A stretch of 49,653 bases of DNA from Streptomyces mesophilus (lineage in GTDB: Bacteria > Actinomycetota > Actinomycetes > Streptomycetales > Streptomycetaceae), in the NCBI RefSeq assembly GCF_011044995.1, contig NZ_JAAKZW010000028.1, forward strand, positions 1 through 49,653. The letters run 5' to 3'. How positions within the stretch are numbered: position 1 is the first letter of the stretch; each line of letters opens with the position of its first letter. Shown in pieces: positions 17,334 to 24,806 of this stretch. The notes below the pieces were generated by a model, which was not told where the DNA came from, did no database searches, and saw only the letters and a list, made by a program, of their open reading frames with translations. Both the position numbers and the translations under genes were made by a program.

Positions 17334-17383
17334 TTGAGCACTCGCTCAACAGGCATGTACCTTGATGTTGAGCACTCGCTCAA
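17334..17383 (+). promoter_or_regulatory. Twin TetR operators overlapping the promoter of the 17.4-19.6 kb operon
   Basis: The same 16-bp palindrome TTGAGCACTCGCTCAA occurs at 17334-17349 and 17368-17383, 34 bp apart. The first half-site TTGAGC with TACCTT (17358-17363) at 18-bp spacing makes a plausible promoter, so one site covers -35 and the other the start region. The TetR gene at 18850-19584 is the likely binder. Confidence 0.8.
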
Positions 17384-17408
17384 GACGCACTTCACCAGGG
17401 GGTTCGAG

Positions 17409-18173
17409 ATGGCGGCGACCAAGGGGCTGTACGTCGAAGCCCGGATACGCGCCGACCTGGACGAGCTCTGGGAGCGCACCCAGGACCCGGCCGAACACCG
17501 GCGCTGGGACCTCCGCTTCACCTCGATCGACTACCTGCCCAAGGAGGCGGGCGAGCCCCAGCGGTTCCGGTACGCGACGCGCGTCCTGCCGTTCCTGACC
17601 GTGGCCGGCACCGGGGTCAGCGCCGGTGAGAAGCACCGCCCCGACGGCACCCGGACCTCCGCGCTCCGGTTCTCCTCGCCGCACCCGCTCTCGCTCCTGA
17701 AGGAGGGCAGCGGCTACTGGCGCTACGTGCCCGACGCCGACGGCGTCCGCTTTCTCACCGGCTACGACTACACGCCGCGCTGGGGACTCTTCGGCGAGGT
17801 CGCCGACCGGCTCGTCTTCCGTCCGCTGATGGGCTGGGCCACCGCGTGGTCCTTCGACCGGCTGAGGCTGTGGCTGGAGGAGGGCGTCACGCCGCGCCGG
17901 TCGCTGGTGCACTGCCTCACCGAAATGCTTCTGCGGGTGTTCCTGATCGCCGGGATGCTCGGTGCGTTCGGCGGTCTGCCGTTCGCCGCAATCCTGTGGG
18001 CGCTGCCGTGGCTCGGCTACGGGGTCGCCCTCGTCCCGGTGGTCGCCGTCCCGCTGCTGCTCTTCCTGCCGCCGCTGCCGCACACCCCGGCCGCCCGCCG
18101 CTGCCGCCGCGCCCCTTCGGTGCGGACGGCTCCCGCGCTCCTCGCCGCCCTCCCCACCCCCAAGGACCTGTGA
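17409..18173 (+). CDS. SRPBCC-like protein with C-terminal membrane segments
   Basis: 254 residues from ATG 17409. The frame begins earlier at GTG 17316, but that start precedes the promoter/operator and its extra residues translate the operator repeats. The N-terminal part (about 1-160) reads like a START/SRPBCC lipid- or polyketide-binding fold: MAATKGLYVEARIRADLDELWERT, HRRWDLRFTSIDYL, and later GYDYTPRWG. Residues of about 175-225 form two or three hydrophobic helices (LLRVFLIAGMLGAFG, ALVPVVAVPLLLFLPP), so the domain is anchored to the membrane. It overlaps the next gene by one base, and the operon ends with its presumed TetR repressor. Function unknown. Confidence 0.8.
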   Translation: MAATKGLYVEARIRADLDELWERTQDPAEHRRWDLRFTSIDYLPKEAGEPQRFRYATRVLPFLTVAGTGVSAGEKHRPDGTRTSALRFSSPHPLSLLKEGSGYWRYVPDADGVRFLTGYDYTPRWGLFGEVADRLVFRPLMGWATAWSFDRLRLWLEEGVTPRRSLVHCLTEMLLRVFLIAGMLGAFGGLPFAAILWALPWLGYGVALVPVVAVPLLLFLPPLPHTPAARRCRRAPSVRTAPALLAALPTPKDL

Positions 18174-18853
18174 TGACCTCGATCTTCCGCACCGTCATGG
18201 GCGCCGACTTCGAGCGCCTCCACCCGCAACTGCGGCGCCGCTTCTCCGTCGGGCTCACGAGCGGTGAGGCCTGCACCGGACGCGGTGTCATGGACCGCAT
18301 CTGGCACGGCGGCCGGCACGTCAAGCCCTTCCTCGCGCTCGGTACGACCCGCAACATCCTGGTCCCGCGCGAGGGCCGCGCCATCCCGTTCACCATCGAG
18401 AACGTGCCGTACACCGACACCTACGGCCGTGAGACCGTCAGCTTCGTGCGCACCTTCCAGCTCCCCGGCGGACCGCGCCGCTTCGACGCCCAGATGGTCC
18501 TCGGGCCGCGGGGCGACCGCATCCTCGACTACCTCGGCACGCATCAGCACCTCGCCTCCGATCTGCATCTGTCCACGGACGGCAAGGGCGGACTCGTCAT
18601 CCGCTCCGGCATCCACCGCTTCCGCGAGGGCCCGATCGATGTCCGTGTGCCGTCGCTGATCGGCGGCGACGCCGAGGTCAGGGAGTCGTACGACGAGGAG
18701 AGCGGCCGCTTCCGGATCCGGGTGCGCGTCGTGAACCGGCACTTCGGACCCCTCTTCGGGTACGAGGGTTCCTTCACGGCCACGTACAGCGAGGTCCGCC
18801 ACGGCGGCGTGCGGCCCGGTCTGCGCCCCGTACGCGAAGAGGCCCGCGCATGA
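18173..18853 (+). CDS. DUF4166 domain protein
   Basis: 226 residues from ATG 18173; the longer open frame upstream overlaps the preceding gene and is not used. AAGGA at 18162-18166 is a proper ribosome site, and the preceding TGA and this ATG share a base. The body is one DUF4166 domain: MGADFERLHPQLRRRF, the HGG turn after GVMDRIW, FTIENVPYTDTYGRETV, FQMV-type strands, and RHFGPLFGYEGSF near the end. DUF4166 is often found fused to or beside saccharopine-dehydrogenase-like or lipid-related proteins. No catalytic residues are known. It sits between the SRPBCC/membrane gene and TetR, so a joint lipid-related role is inference. Confidence 0.85.
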   Translation: MTSIFRTVMGADFERLHPQLRRRFSVGLTSGEACTGRGVMDRIWHGGRHVKPFLALGTTRNILVPREGRAIPFTIENVPYTDTYGRETVSFVRTFQLPGGPRRFDAQMVLGPRGDRILDYLGTHQHLASDLHLSTDGKGGLVIRSGIHRFREGPIDVRVPSLIGGDAEVRESYDEESGRFRIRVRVVNRHFGPLFGYEGSFTATYSEVRHGGVRPGLRPVREEARA

Positions 18854-19584
18854 CGCCCCGTAAGCCGGCCGGATCCGGACCTGCCGGGGCCGAGCCCGCC
18901 GGGACCGTCGTCGGCAAGGCGGCCCAGGCCGCCGCGGCCAAGGCCGCCAAGAGCGCCGAGACCAAGCAGAAGCTGATCGAGGGCGCCCTTGCGACCCTCG
19001 TCGAGCAGGGCATCGCGAAGACCTCCGCGCGGACCGTCGCGGCCGCCGCCGGGGTCAATCAGGCGCTGGTCTTCTACCACTTCGGATCGGTCGACGAGCT
19101 GCTCGCGGCCGCCTGCCGGCACGGCTCCCGGGAGCGGGTCGCGCTCTACCGCGAGCGCCTCGACGCGATCTCCACCCTCTCCGAACTGCTCGCCTTCGGA
19201 CGCGAGATGCATGAGCGGGAGCGGGCCGGCGGCCATGTGGCCGTGCTCGCCCAGCTGCTCGCCGGCGCCCAGACCCATCGGCCGCTCGCGCCCGCCACGG
19301 CCGCCGGACTCGATCTGTGGATCGCCGAGATCGAGAAGGTGCTTGTCAGGGTCCTGAGCGCGAGCCCGCTCGGCGAGTTCGCCGATCCGGTGGGGCTCGC
19401 GCGGGCCGTCAGCGCCTCGTTCGTCGGCATCGAGCTGTACGAAGGCGTCGACCCCGAGGGCGCGGAGCGCGCCCTGGCCGCCCTGGAGCAGCTGTCCGTG
19501 CTCGCCGCCGCCGTCGAGGACCTCGGCCCCCTCGCCCAGCGCGCGGTGCGCCACCGGCTGCGGCGGTCCACTCGCACCGCGTGA
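18850..19584 (+). CDS. TetR-family transcriptional regulator
   Basis: 244-residue TetR repressor, last gene of its operon (ATGA overlap). An N-terminal Ala/Pro/Lys-rich extension of about 35 residues precedes the HTH: IEGALATLVEQGIAKTSART, then VAAAAGVNQALVFYHFG as the recognition helix. The C-terminal ligand domain is helical. The two identical TTGAGC-n4-GCTCAA palindromes in front of the first gene (17334-17383) are of the right type and size for TetR dimers, so it probably represses its own operon and is released by a lipophilic ligand. Ligand identity is not evident. Confidence 0.92.
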   Translation: MTPRKPAGSGPAGAEPAGTVVGKAAQAAAAKAAKSAETKQKLIEGALATLVEQGIAKTSARTVAAAAGVNQALVFYHFGSVDELLAAACRHGSRERVALYRERLDAISTLSELLAFGREMHERERAGGHVAVLAQLLAGAQTHRPLAPATAAGLDLWIAEIEKVLVRVLSASPLGEFADPVGLARAVSASFVGIELYEGVDPEGAERALAALEQLSVLAAAVEDLGPLAQRAVRHRLRRSTRTA

Positions 19585-19744
19585 TCGCAACTCGCAAGCC
19601 CGCCAAGGACTCCGTACAGGATCAAAAAGCGCACGCTCGGCTCCTTTCGGTCTCCCTCCGGTCGACACGCCCGAGTTTCTCCTCTTTTGTGGGGGTATTG
19701 GCTCGTTCGATCAGAGCGATCGGAACGATCTCGAGGAGGGCGCT

Positions 19745-21556
19745 GTGCGGCCGGAGGGCTACGACTACGACACCCACAGCCGGATAGCCGGGCCGCTCAC
19801 CGAGCCGGACGGAGCCGCCTACCGGGTGCAGTACACGAAGCTCCTCTCGCGTGAGCCGCACCGAATACGCGCCGTCCTGCTCATGACCCTGGCGCCGGTG
19901 CTCACCGGCATCCTGCTCGTCTATCTCGTCTGGCCCACACACTGGACCCAGCGCGAGGGCGGCGACCGCTGGCTGGTCTATCTGGACGTCACGATGCTCG
20001 TGGCGATCGGACTGATCGAGCTGTTCATGCTGATCAACGTCGTCTCCATCGCGCACGCGACGATGGTCGCCCGCGATCCGATACCCGTACGGGCCGAGCC
20101 CGGTACCCGCGTCGCCTTTCTGACGACGTACGTGCCCGGCAAAGAGCCCATATCCATGGTGCGCGGCACTCTCGAAGGCGCCATGGAGATGCGCCACGAC
20201 GGACACCTGGACGTCTGGCTGCTCGACGAAGGCGACGATCCCGAGGCCAAGGCGCTCTGCGCCGAGCTGGGCGTCAAGCACTTCACACGCAAGGGCGTCC
20301 CGGAGTGGAACCGCGACAAGGGCGTCCACAAGGCGAAGACCAAGCACGGGAACTACAACGCGTGGCTGGCGATGCACGGCAAGGACTACGAGTTCTTCGC
20401 CTCCGTCGACACCGACCACGTGCCGATGCCCAACTTCCTCGAGCGGATGCTCGGTTATTTCCGTGACCCGGACATCGCGTTCGTCGTCGGGCCGCAGGTC
20501 TACGGCAACTACCGGCCGGCCGTCACCAAGGCCGCCGAATCCCAGCAGTTCCTCTTCCACGCGCTGATCCAGCGGGCGGGCAACCGCTACCGCGCCCCGA
20601 TGTTCGTGGGCACCAACAACGCCGTACGGATCGCCGCGGTCAAGCAGGTCGGCGGGCTCTACGACTCGATCACCGAGGACATGGCCACCGGCTTCGAGCT
20701 GCACCGTACGAAGAACCCGCTCACGGGCCACTACTGGCGCTCCGTCTACACCCCGGACGTCCTCGCGGTCGGTGAGGGCCCGGAGTCCTGGACGGACTTC
20801 TTCACCCAGCAGATGCGCTGGTCGCGCGGCACGTACGAGACGCTGTTCAAGCAGTACTGGAAGGCCCCCTTCTCGATGCCTCCGGGGCGGCTCTTCAACT
20901 ACTCGCTGATGCTCGTCTACTACCCCATGACGGCCGTCAACTGGGTGCTCGGCATTCTCAGTTGTGTGCTGTTCCTGTGGTTCGGCGCCTCCGGTACGCA
21001 GGTCGCGGCCTCCATCTGGCTGATGCTCTACAGCGACGCGGCCGCACTCCAGGTCGGCCTGTACCTGTGGAACCGCCGCCACAACGTCTCGCCGCACGAA
21101 CCCGAGGGCTCCGGCGGTCTGGCCGGCATGGCGATGTCCGCGCTCTCCGCGCCGATCTACGCCAAGTCGCTCGGCGAGGCGGTCCTGCGCCGCCCGAGCC
21201 GCTTCGTCGTCACACCCAAGGGCGGCGATGCCTCCCCGGACCGGGTGCTCACCTTCCGTATCCACCTGTTCTGGGCGGCGATCCTCGCCACGTCCCTGTG
21301 CGCGTCCTTCGTACTCGGCCATACGCATGTGGCGATGCGCACCTGGGCCTTCCTCGCCCTGGCCATCTCGCTGGCCCCGGTCGTGGTCTGGGCCTTCGGC
21401 GAGGTGCGCCGGCGGCGTGCCCTGCGCGCGGGGAAGCACGAGGTCGAGGTCGAGCCCGCGCTCGCCACGAGCACCGTGACCGGCTCCGGGCAGCTCTCCC
21501 AGGCCAGCGTCTCCACCGGCTCCACCGTTTCCAGCAGCACGACAGGAGGCAACTGA
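19745..21556 (+). CDS. cslA: Cellulose-synthase-like glycosyltransferase (CslA)
   Basis: Membrane GT2 polysaccharide synthase, 603 residues. Start GTG 19745 with GAGGAGGG 5 nt upstream. Two N-terminal spans (about 43-62 and 78-100) precede the catalytic domain with the full processive motif set: DEGDD at 161-165, DTD at 222-224, TED at 310-312 and QQMRW at 355-359. Several C-terminal spans follow (about 385-440 and 500-545) and a Ser/Thr-rich tail. CslA makes the beta-glucan at Streptomyces hyphal tips and works with GlxA, encoded 3 bp downstream, and with DivIVA. The product polymer is inferred from the family. In S. coelicolor I recall this pair at SCO2836-2837, far from scy/filP. Confidence 0.93.
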   Translation: MRPEGYDYDTHSRIAGPLTEPDGAAYRVQYTKLLSREPHRIRAVLLMTLAPVLTGILLVYLVWPTHWTQREGGDRWLVYLDVTMLVAIGLIELFMLINVVSIAHATMVARDPIPVRAEPGTRVAFLTTYVPGKEPISMVRGTLEGAMEMRHDGHLDVWLLDEGDDPEAKALCAELGVKHFTRKGVPEWNRDKGVHKAKTKHGNYNAWLAMHGKDYEFFASVDTDHVPMPNFLERMLGYFRDPDIAFVVGPQVYGNYRPAVTKAAESQQFLFHALIQRAGNRYRAPMFVGTNNAVRIAAVKQVGGLYDSITEDMATGFELHRTKNPLTGHYWRSVYTPDVLAVGEGPESWTDFFTQQMRWSRGTYETLFKQYWKAPFSMPPGRLFNYSLMLVYYPMTAVNWVLGILSCVLFLWFGASGTQVAASIWLMLYSDAAALQVGLYLWNRRHNVSPHEPEGSGGLAGMAMSALSAPIYAKSLGEAVLRRPSRFVVTPKGGDASPDRVLTFRIHLFWAAILATSLCASFVLGHTHVAMRTWAFLALAISLAPVVVWAFGEVRRRRALRAGKHEVEVEPALATSTVTGSGQLSQASVSTGSTVSSSTTGGN

Positions 21557-21559
21557 CCC

Positions 21560-23518
21560 ATGCCGTTCTCACCGACCAAACGCCAGAAGAAGACGGTGAT
21601 GGGCGCCGGGGCCGTCGTGCTGCTCGCCGGTCTGAACGCTCCGGCGGCCGTGGGCTTCGCCGAGGAGCAGTACCACGACTACAAGATCTCCCAGCCCGGT
21701 TACAAGAAGCAGTACGGCTCCTGGAGCACGGTCGACGTGCCCAAGGAGTACCGGACGAACGCCATTCACGCGGCGCTGCTTCACACCGGGAAAGTGCTGA
21801 TCGTCGCGGGCTCGGGCAACAGCCAGAAGAACTTCGACGCGGGCACCTTCGACACGATTCTGTGGAACCCGGCGGACGACTCCTTCAAAAAGATCGCCAC
21901 CCCCGAGGACTTCTTCTGCTCGGGTCACACGCAACTCGCCGACGGACGGCTCCTGGTGGCGGGCGGCACCGCGCGCTACGAGGTGCTCGACGGCGCGGTC
22001 ACCCGGGCCGGCGGCCTGATGCGGGTGAAGAACGAGAGCCCCGACAAGGAAGTGACGCTCAAGAAGGGCACCCGCTTCCGCTCTCCTTCCGGCGCCGAGT
22101 ACGTCAGCCGCTTCGACGTGAAGATCCCCAAGGCGAAGCGCAAGTTCGACATCGCGTACACCAAGAGCGGGGCGATGAAGCCCTGGAAGACCAAGGTGCA
22201 GGCCGCCGAGGAGCGGGTCTTCGTGGAGGCCGTCCAGGAAGGGCCAGGACCGGTCGCCAAGAAGCAGGCGCAGTACGAGATCGTCGGGCTCGAGGGCAAG
22301 GACGCGGACAACGTCTACGGCCTCACCGAGAAGATCGACATGGAGAAGCAGGACTTCCAGGGCATCCGGGCCGCGTACGAATTCGACCCCGTCGCCGAGA
22401 AGTACATCCCGGTCGACCCGATGGCGAAGGCCCGCTGGTACCCGACCCTGGTGACGCTCCAGGACGGCAAGGTGCTCGCGGTCTCCGGACTCGACGAGGT
22501 CGGCGTGGTCGACCCCGGGGACAACGAGATCTACGATCCGTCGACCAAGAAGTGGAAGAAGGGCCCCTTCCGCTACTTCCCCACGTATCCCGCGCTCTTC
22601 CTCACCAAGGGCGGCAAGCTCTTCTACCCGGCCTCCAACGCCGGTTACGGGCCCGCCGAGAAGGGCCGCGAGCCCGGCCTGTGGGACCTGGAGAAGAACA
22701 CCTTCGACAAGGTCCCGGGCCTCGAGGACATGGACCAGACCGAGACCTCGGCCTCGCTGCTCCTTCCGCCGGCGCAGGACCAGAAGGTGATGATCCTCGG
22801 TGGCGGCGGGGTCGGCGAGTCCGAGAAGGCGACCGCGCGCACCGCCGTGATCGACCTCAAGGAGGACGACCCCGCTTTCAAGACGGGTCCGCAACTCCCG
22901 CAGGGCACGCGCTATTTGAACAGCGTGATCATGCCGGACGACAGCGTCTTCACCAGCGGCGGCTCGTACGACTACCGCGGCCGGGGCGCGTCCAACATCC
23001 TCAAGGCCCAGTTCTACGTCCCGTCCGAGGACCGCTTCCGTACGGCCGCCGAACCCACCGTCGGCCGCAACTACCACTCCGAGGCGCTGCTGCTGCCCGA
23101 CGGACGCGTGGCGACCTTCGGCTCCGACTCGCTCTTCGGCGACAAGGACAACACCAAGCTCGGCAAGTTCGAGCAGCGGATGGAGGTCTATACGCCTCCG
23201 TATCTGTACCGCGGCAAGGAGAGCCGGCCGCAGCTCACCGACGGGCCGCGGGAGCCTGACGCGAAGGGGAGGGCGACCTTCAAGTCCCCGGCGCCCGACA
23301 AGATCGTCAAGGCGCGCCTCATGCGGCCGAGCGCGGTCACGCACACCACGGATGTCGAACAGCGCTCCATCGCCCTGGACATGGCCAAGACCAAGGACTC
23401 CGTCACGGTCACCGTGCCGAAGGACCGGACCCTGGTCCCGCCCGGCTGGTACATGGTGTTCGGCGTGGACGGCGAGGGCACCCCGTCCGAGGCGCAGTGG
23501 ATCCACGTGGAGAAGTAG
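21560..23518 (+). CDS. glxA: GlxA, galactose-oxidase-like mononuclear copper radical oxidase
   Basis: 652-residue copper oxidase needed for glycan deposition at the hyphal tip in S. lividans and S. coelicolor. An N-terminal anchor/signal (KRQKKTVMGAGAVVLLAGL) places the enzyme outside the membrane. Active-site residues of the galactose oxidase family are all present: Cys120 (FFCSGHT) for the Tyr-Cys cross-link, Trp293-Tyr294 (ARWYPT), Tyr505-His506 (RNYHSEALLLPDG) and His595 (VTHTTD). Kelch-type strands run between them, and a C-terminal DUF1929 immunoglobulin-like domain ends in GWYMVFGVDGEGTPS. It begins 3 nt after cslA, so the two are cotranscribed. The cross-link itself cannot be shown by sequence. 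Confidence 0.95.
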   Translation: MPFSPTKRQKKTVMGAGAVVLLAGLNAPAAVGFAEEQYHDYKISQPGYKKQYGSWSTVDVPKEYRTNAIHAALLHTGKVLIVAGSGNSQKNFDAGTFDTILWNPADDSFKKIATPEDFFCSGHTQLADGRLLVAGGTARYEVLDGAVTRAGGLMRVKNESPDKEVTLKKGTRFRSPSGAEYVSRFDVKIPKAKRKFDIAYTKSGAMKPWKTKVQAAEERVFVEAVQEGPGPVAKKQAQYEIVGLEGKDADNVYGLTEKIDMEKQDFQGIRAAYEFDPVAEKYIPVDPMAKARWYPTLVTLQDGKVLAVSGLDEVGVVDPGDNEIYDPSTKKWKKGPFRYFPTYPALFLTKGGKLFYPASNAGYGPAEKGREPGLWDLEKNTFDKVPGLEDMDQTETSASLLLPPAQDQKVMILGGGGVGESEKATARTAVIDLKEDDPAFKTGPQLPQGTRYLNSVIMPDDSVFTSGGSYDYRGRGASNILKAQFYVPSEDRFRTAAEPTVGRNYHSEALLLPDGRVATFGSDSLFGDKDNTKLGKFEQRMEVYTPPYLYRGKESRPQLTDGPREPDAKGRATFKSPAPDKIVKARLMRPSAVTHTTDVEQRSIALDMAKTKDSVTVTVPKDRTLVPPGWYMVFGVDGEGTPSEAQWIHVEK

Positions 23519-23538
23519 CCACCGGATCACCCCCATAC

Positions 23539-23579
23539 GAAACGGCCCGCCCCTCTGGCGAGAGGGGGCGGGCCGTTTC
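23539..23579. terminator. Bidirectional terminator between glxA and the GH6 gene
   Basis: A long stem, GAAACGGCCCGCCCCTCT pairing with AGAGGGGGCGGGCCGTTTC (one bulged G, GGCG loop), lies between the convergent stops at 23518 and 23602 and can act on both strands. Confidence 0.88.
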
Positions 23580-23601
23580 CTGTGCCGCTACTTGGTTGCC
23601 G

Positions 23602-24645
23602 CTACTTGGTGTTGCGGGCCAGACCGAGGGCGTAGTCCGGCCACCATTTACCGGCCGGCGGTCCGCCACGGCATTCGCCGTCCGACTCGCCGGGACGCTT
23701 GATCCACAGGAAGGCGTCCGCCAGCTTGTCGCCGGTCTTCGTCGTGGGCGCGGCACCGAGGGCACGGCCCGGCGGATTGCACCAGGCCTCGCCGCCGCGG
23801 CCGGGCAGCGGGCCGTTGCCGTTGCGGCTGGTGTCGATCACGAAGTGCTTGTTGCCGACGAGAGCGGAGAGCTTGCGCCCGTACGCGATGTTCTCGGCGG
23901 TCGGCTGGAAGTTGGCCACATTGAGCGCGAAGCCGTCGGCCTGCGCGATGCCCGAACGCCACAGCGGCTGCGCGAGATCGCCGGGGTTCCTGATCCAGTC
24001 CGGGTTGCCGGCGTCCAGGTAGACCTTGGTGTTCGGCTGCTTCTTCAGGCGGGCGACAGCCTCCGAGATCAGCCGGAAGCGCTGCTCGTGGTACTCGGCC
24101 GGGGTGCAGCCGTCCGCCACATGCGGCAGCGCGTCCGGCTCCAGGACGACGATGGCCTTCTTGTCCTCGATGTTGTCGGCGAAGGCGCCGATCCACTGCC
24201 GGTAGAACGCCTCGCTGTGCGCACCGCCGGCCGAGTGCTGACCGCAGTCGCGGTGCGGGATGTTGTACGCGACGAGCACCATCGTGCTGTTGGTCTTCGC
24301 GGCTCCGTCGCGCGCCGCGCGGATCTGCCACCCGGGCTCGTCGCCCGCGGGCCATACGGCGAAGGGCTGGTCGGCGATCCGGCGCAGCACCTCGGCGTCC
24401 GAGGCGCGGCCGCTCTGCCGCCACTGCTTGACCTGCTGGGCTGCGGGGCTGTTCGGATCGACCCAGAACGGTGTGCCGGCCGGTTTCTGCGGCGACTGGA
24501 CGAGGGCTGCCTCACGGGCGTCGGAGGCCTGGCCGGCGTCCTCGGCGCCGCCGGAACAGGCGGCGGTCAGGGCGAGCGCGGTGCCGAGAGCGGCCGCGAT
24601 GGCCGACCGGCGGCGGATGGTGCGGGCGTTGCGGCGGGCGGTCAT
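23602..24645 (-). CDS. Glycoside hydrolase family 6 lipoprotein (endoglucanase, CslZ-like)
   Basis: 347 residues from ATG 24645; the longer start at 24681 lacks support, and AAGGGG precedes the chosen one. The Arg-rich N-terminus, hydrophobic stretch and lipobox LTAAC mark a lipoprotein anchored outside the cell. GH6 motifs follow: YNIPHRDCGQHSAGG, with the Asp that acts as acid; LEPDALPH; LDAGNPDW; NGNGP; FLWIKRPGESDGEC; WWPDYALGLA. The family hydrolyses beta-1,4-glucan. It is convergent with cslA-glxA. In other Streptomyces a GH6-type protein (CslZ) accompanies that pair, so trimming of nascent tip glucan is a reasonable inference. Confidence 0.9.
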   Translation of the reverse strand: MTARRNARTIRRRSAIAAALGTALALTAACSGGAEDAGQASDAREAALVQSPQKPAGTPFWVDPNSPAAQQVKQWRQSGRASDAEVLRRIADQPFAVWPAGDEPGWQIRAARDGAAKTNSTMVLVAYNIPHRDCGQHSAGGAHSEAFYRQWIGAFADNIEDKKAIVVLEPDALPHVADGCTPAEYHEQRFRLISEAVARLKKQPNTKVYLDAGNPDWIRNPGDLAQPLWRSGIAQADGFALNVANFQPTAENIAYGRKLSALVGNKHFVIDTSRNGNGPLPGRGGEAWCNPPGRALGAAPTTKTGDKLADAFLWIKRPGESDGECRGGPPAGKWWPDYALGLARNTK

Positions 24646-24761
24646 CCGGACCCCTTGGAGACGGCGCACAGGACCGGGCAATCGTTACATAACGGACAGA
24701 GATCGGCAGGTCACGACACCTCTGCGGGGGACGCAACGGGTACGGCAACGGGACACAGCAA

Positions 24762-24789
24762 CGGGGCGCCGCCCTCAGGCGACGCCCCG
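24762..24789 (-). terminator. icmA terminator
   Basis: Hairpin with CGGGGCG / CGCCCCG outer stem, one mismatch, CGCC/GGCG inner stem and CTCA loop, 18 nt past the icmA stop on the minus strand. Confidence 0.75.
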
Positions 24790-24806
24790 CGCAGATCTCG
24801 TACGAC

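Noticed and set aside
17316..17408. GTG start upstream of the SRPBCC-like gene
   Set aside because: It lies ahead of the promoter and would translate both TetR operators.
19622..21439. 605-codon minus-strand frame opposite cslA
   Set aside because: Antisense shadow; cslA carries all catalytic motifs.
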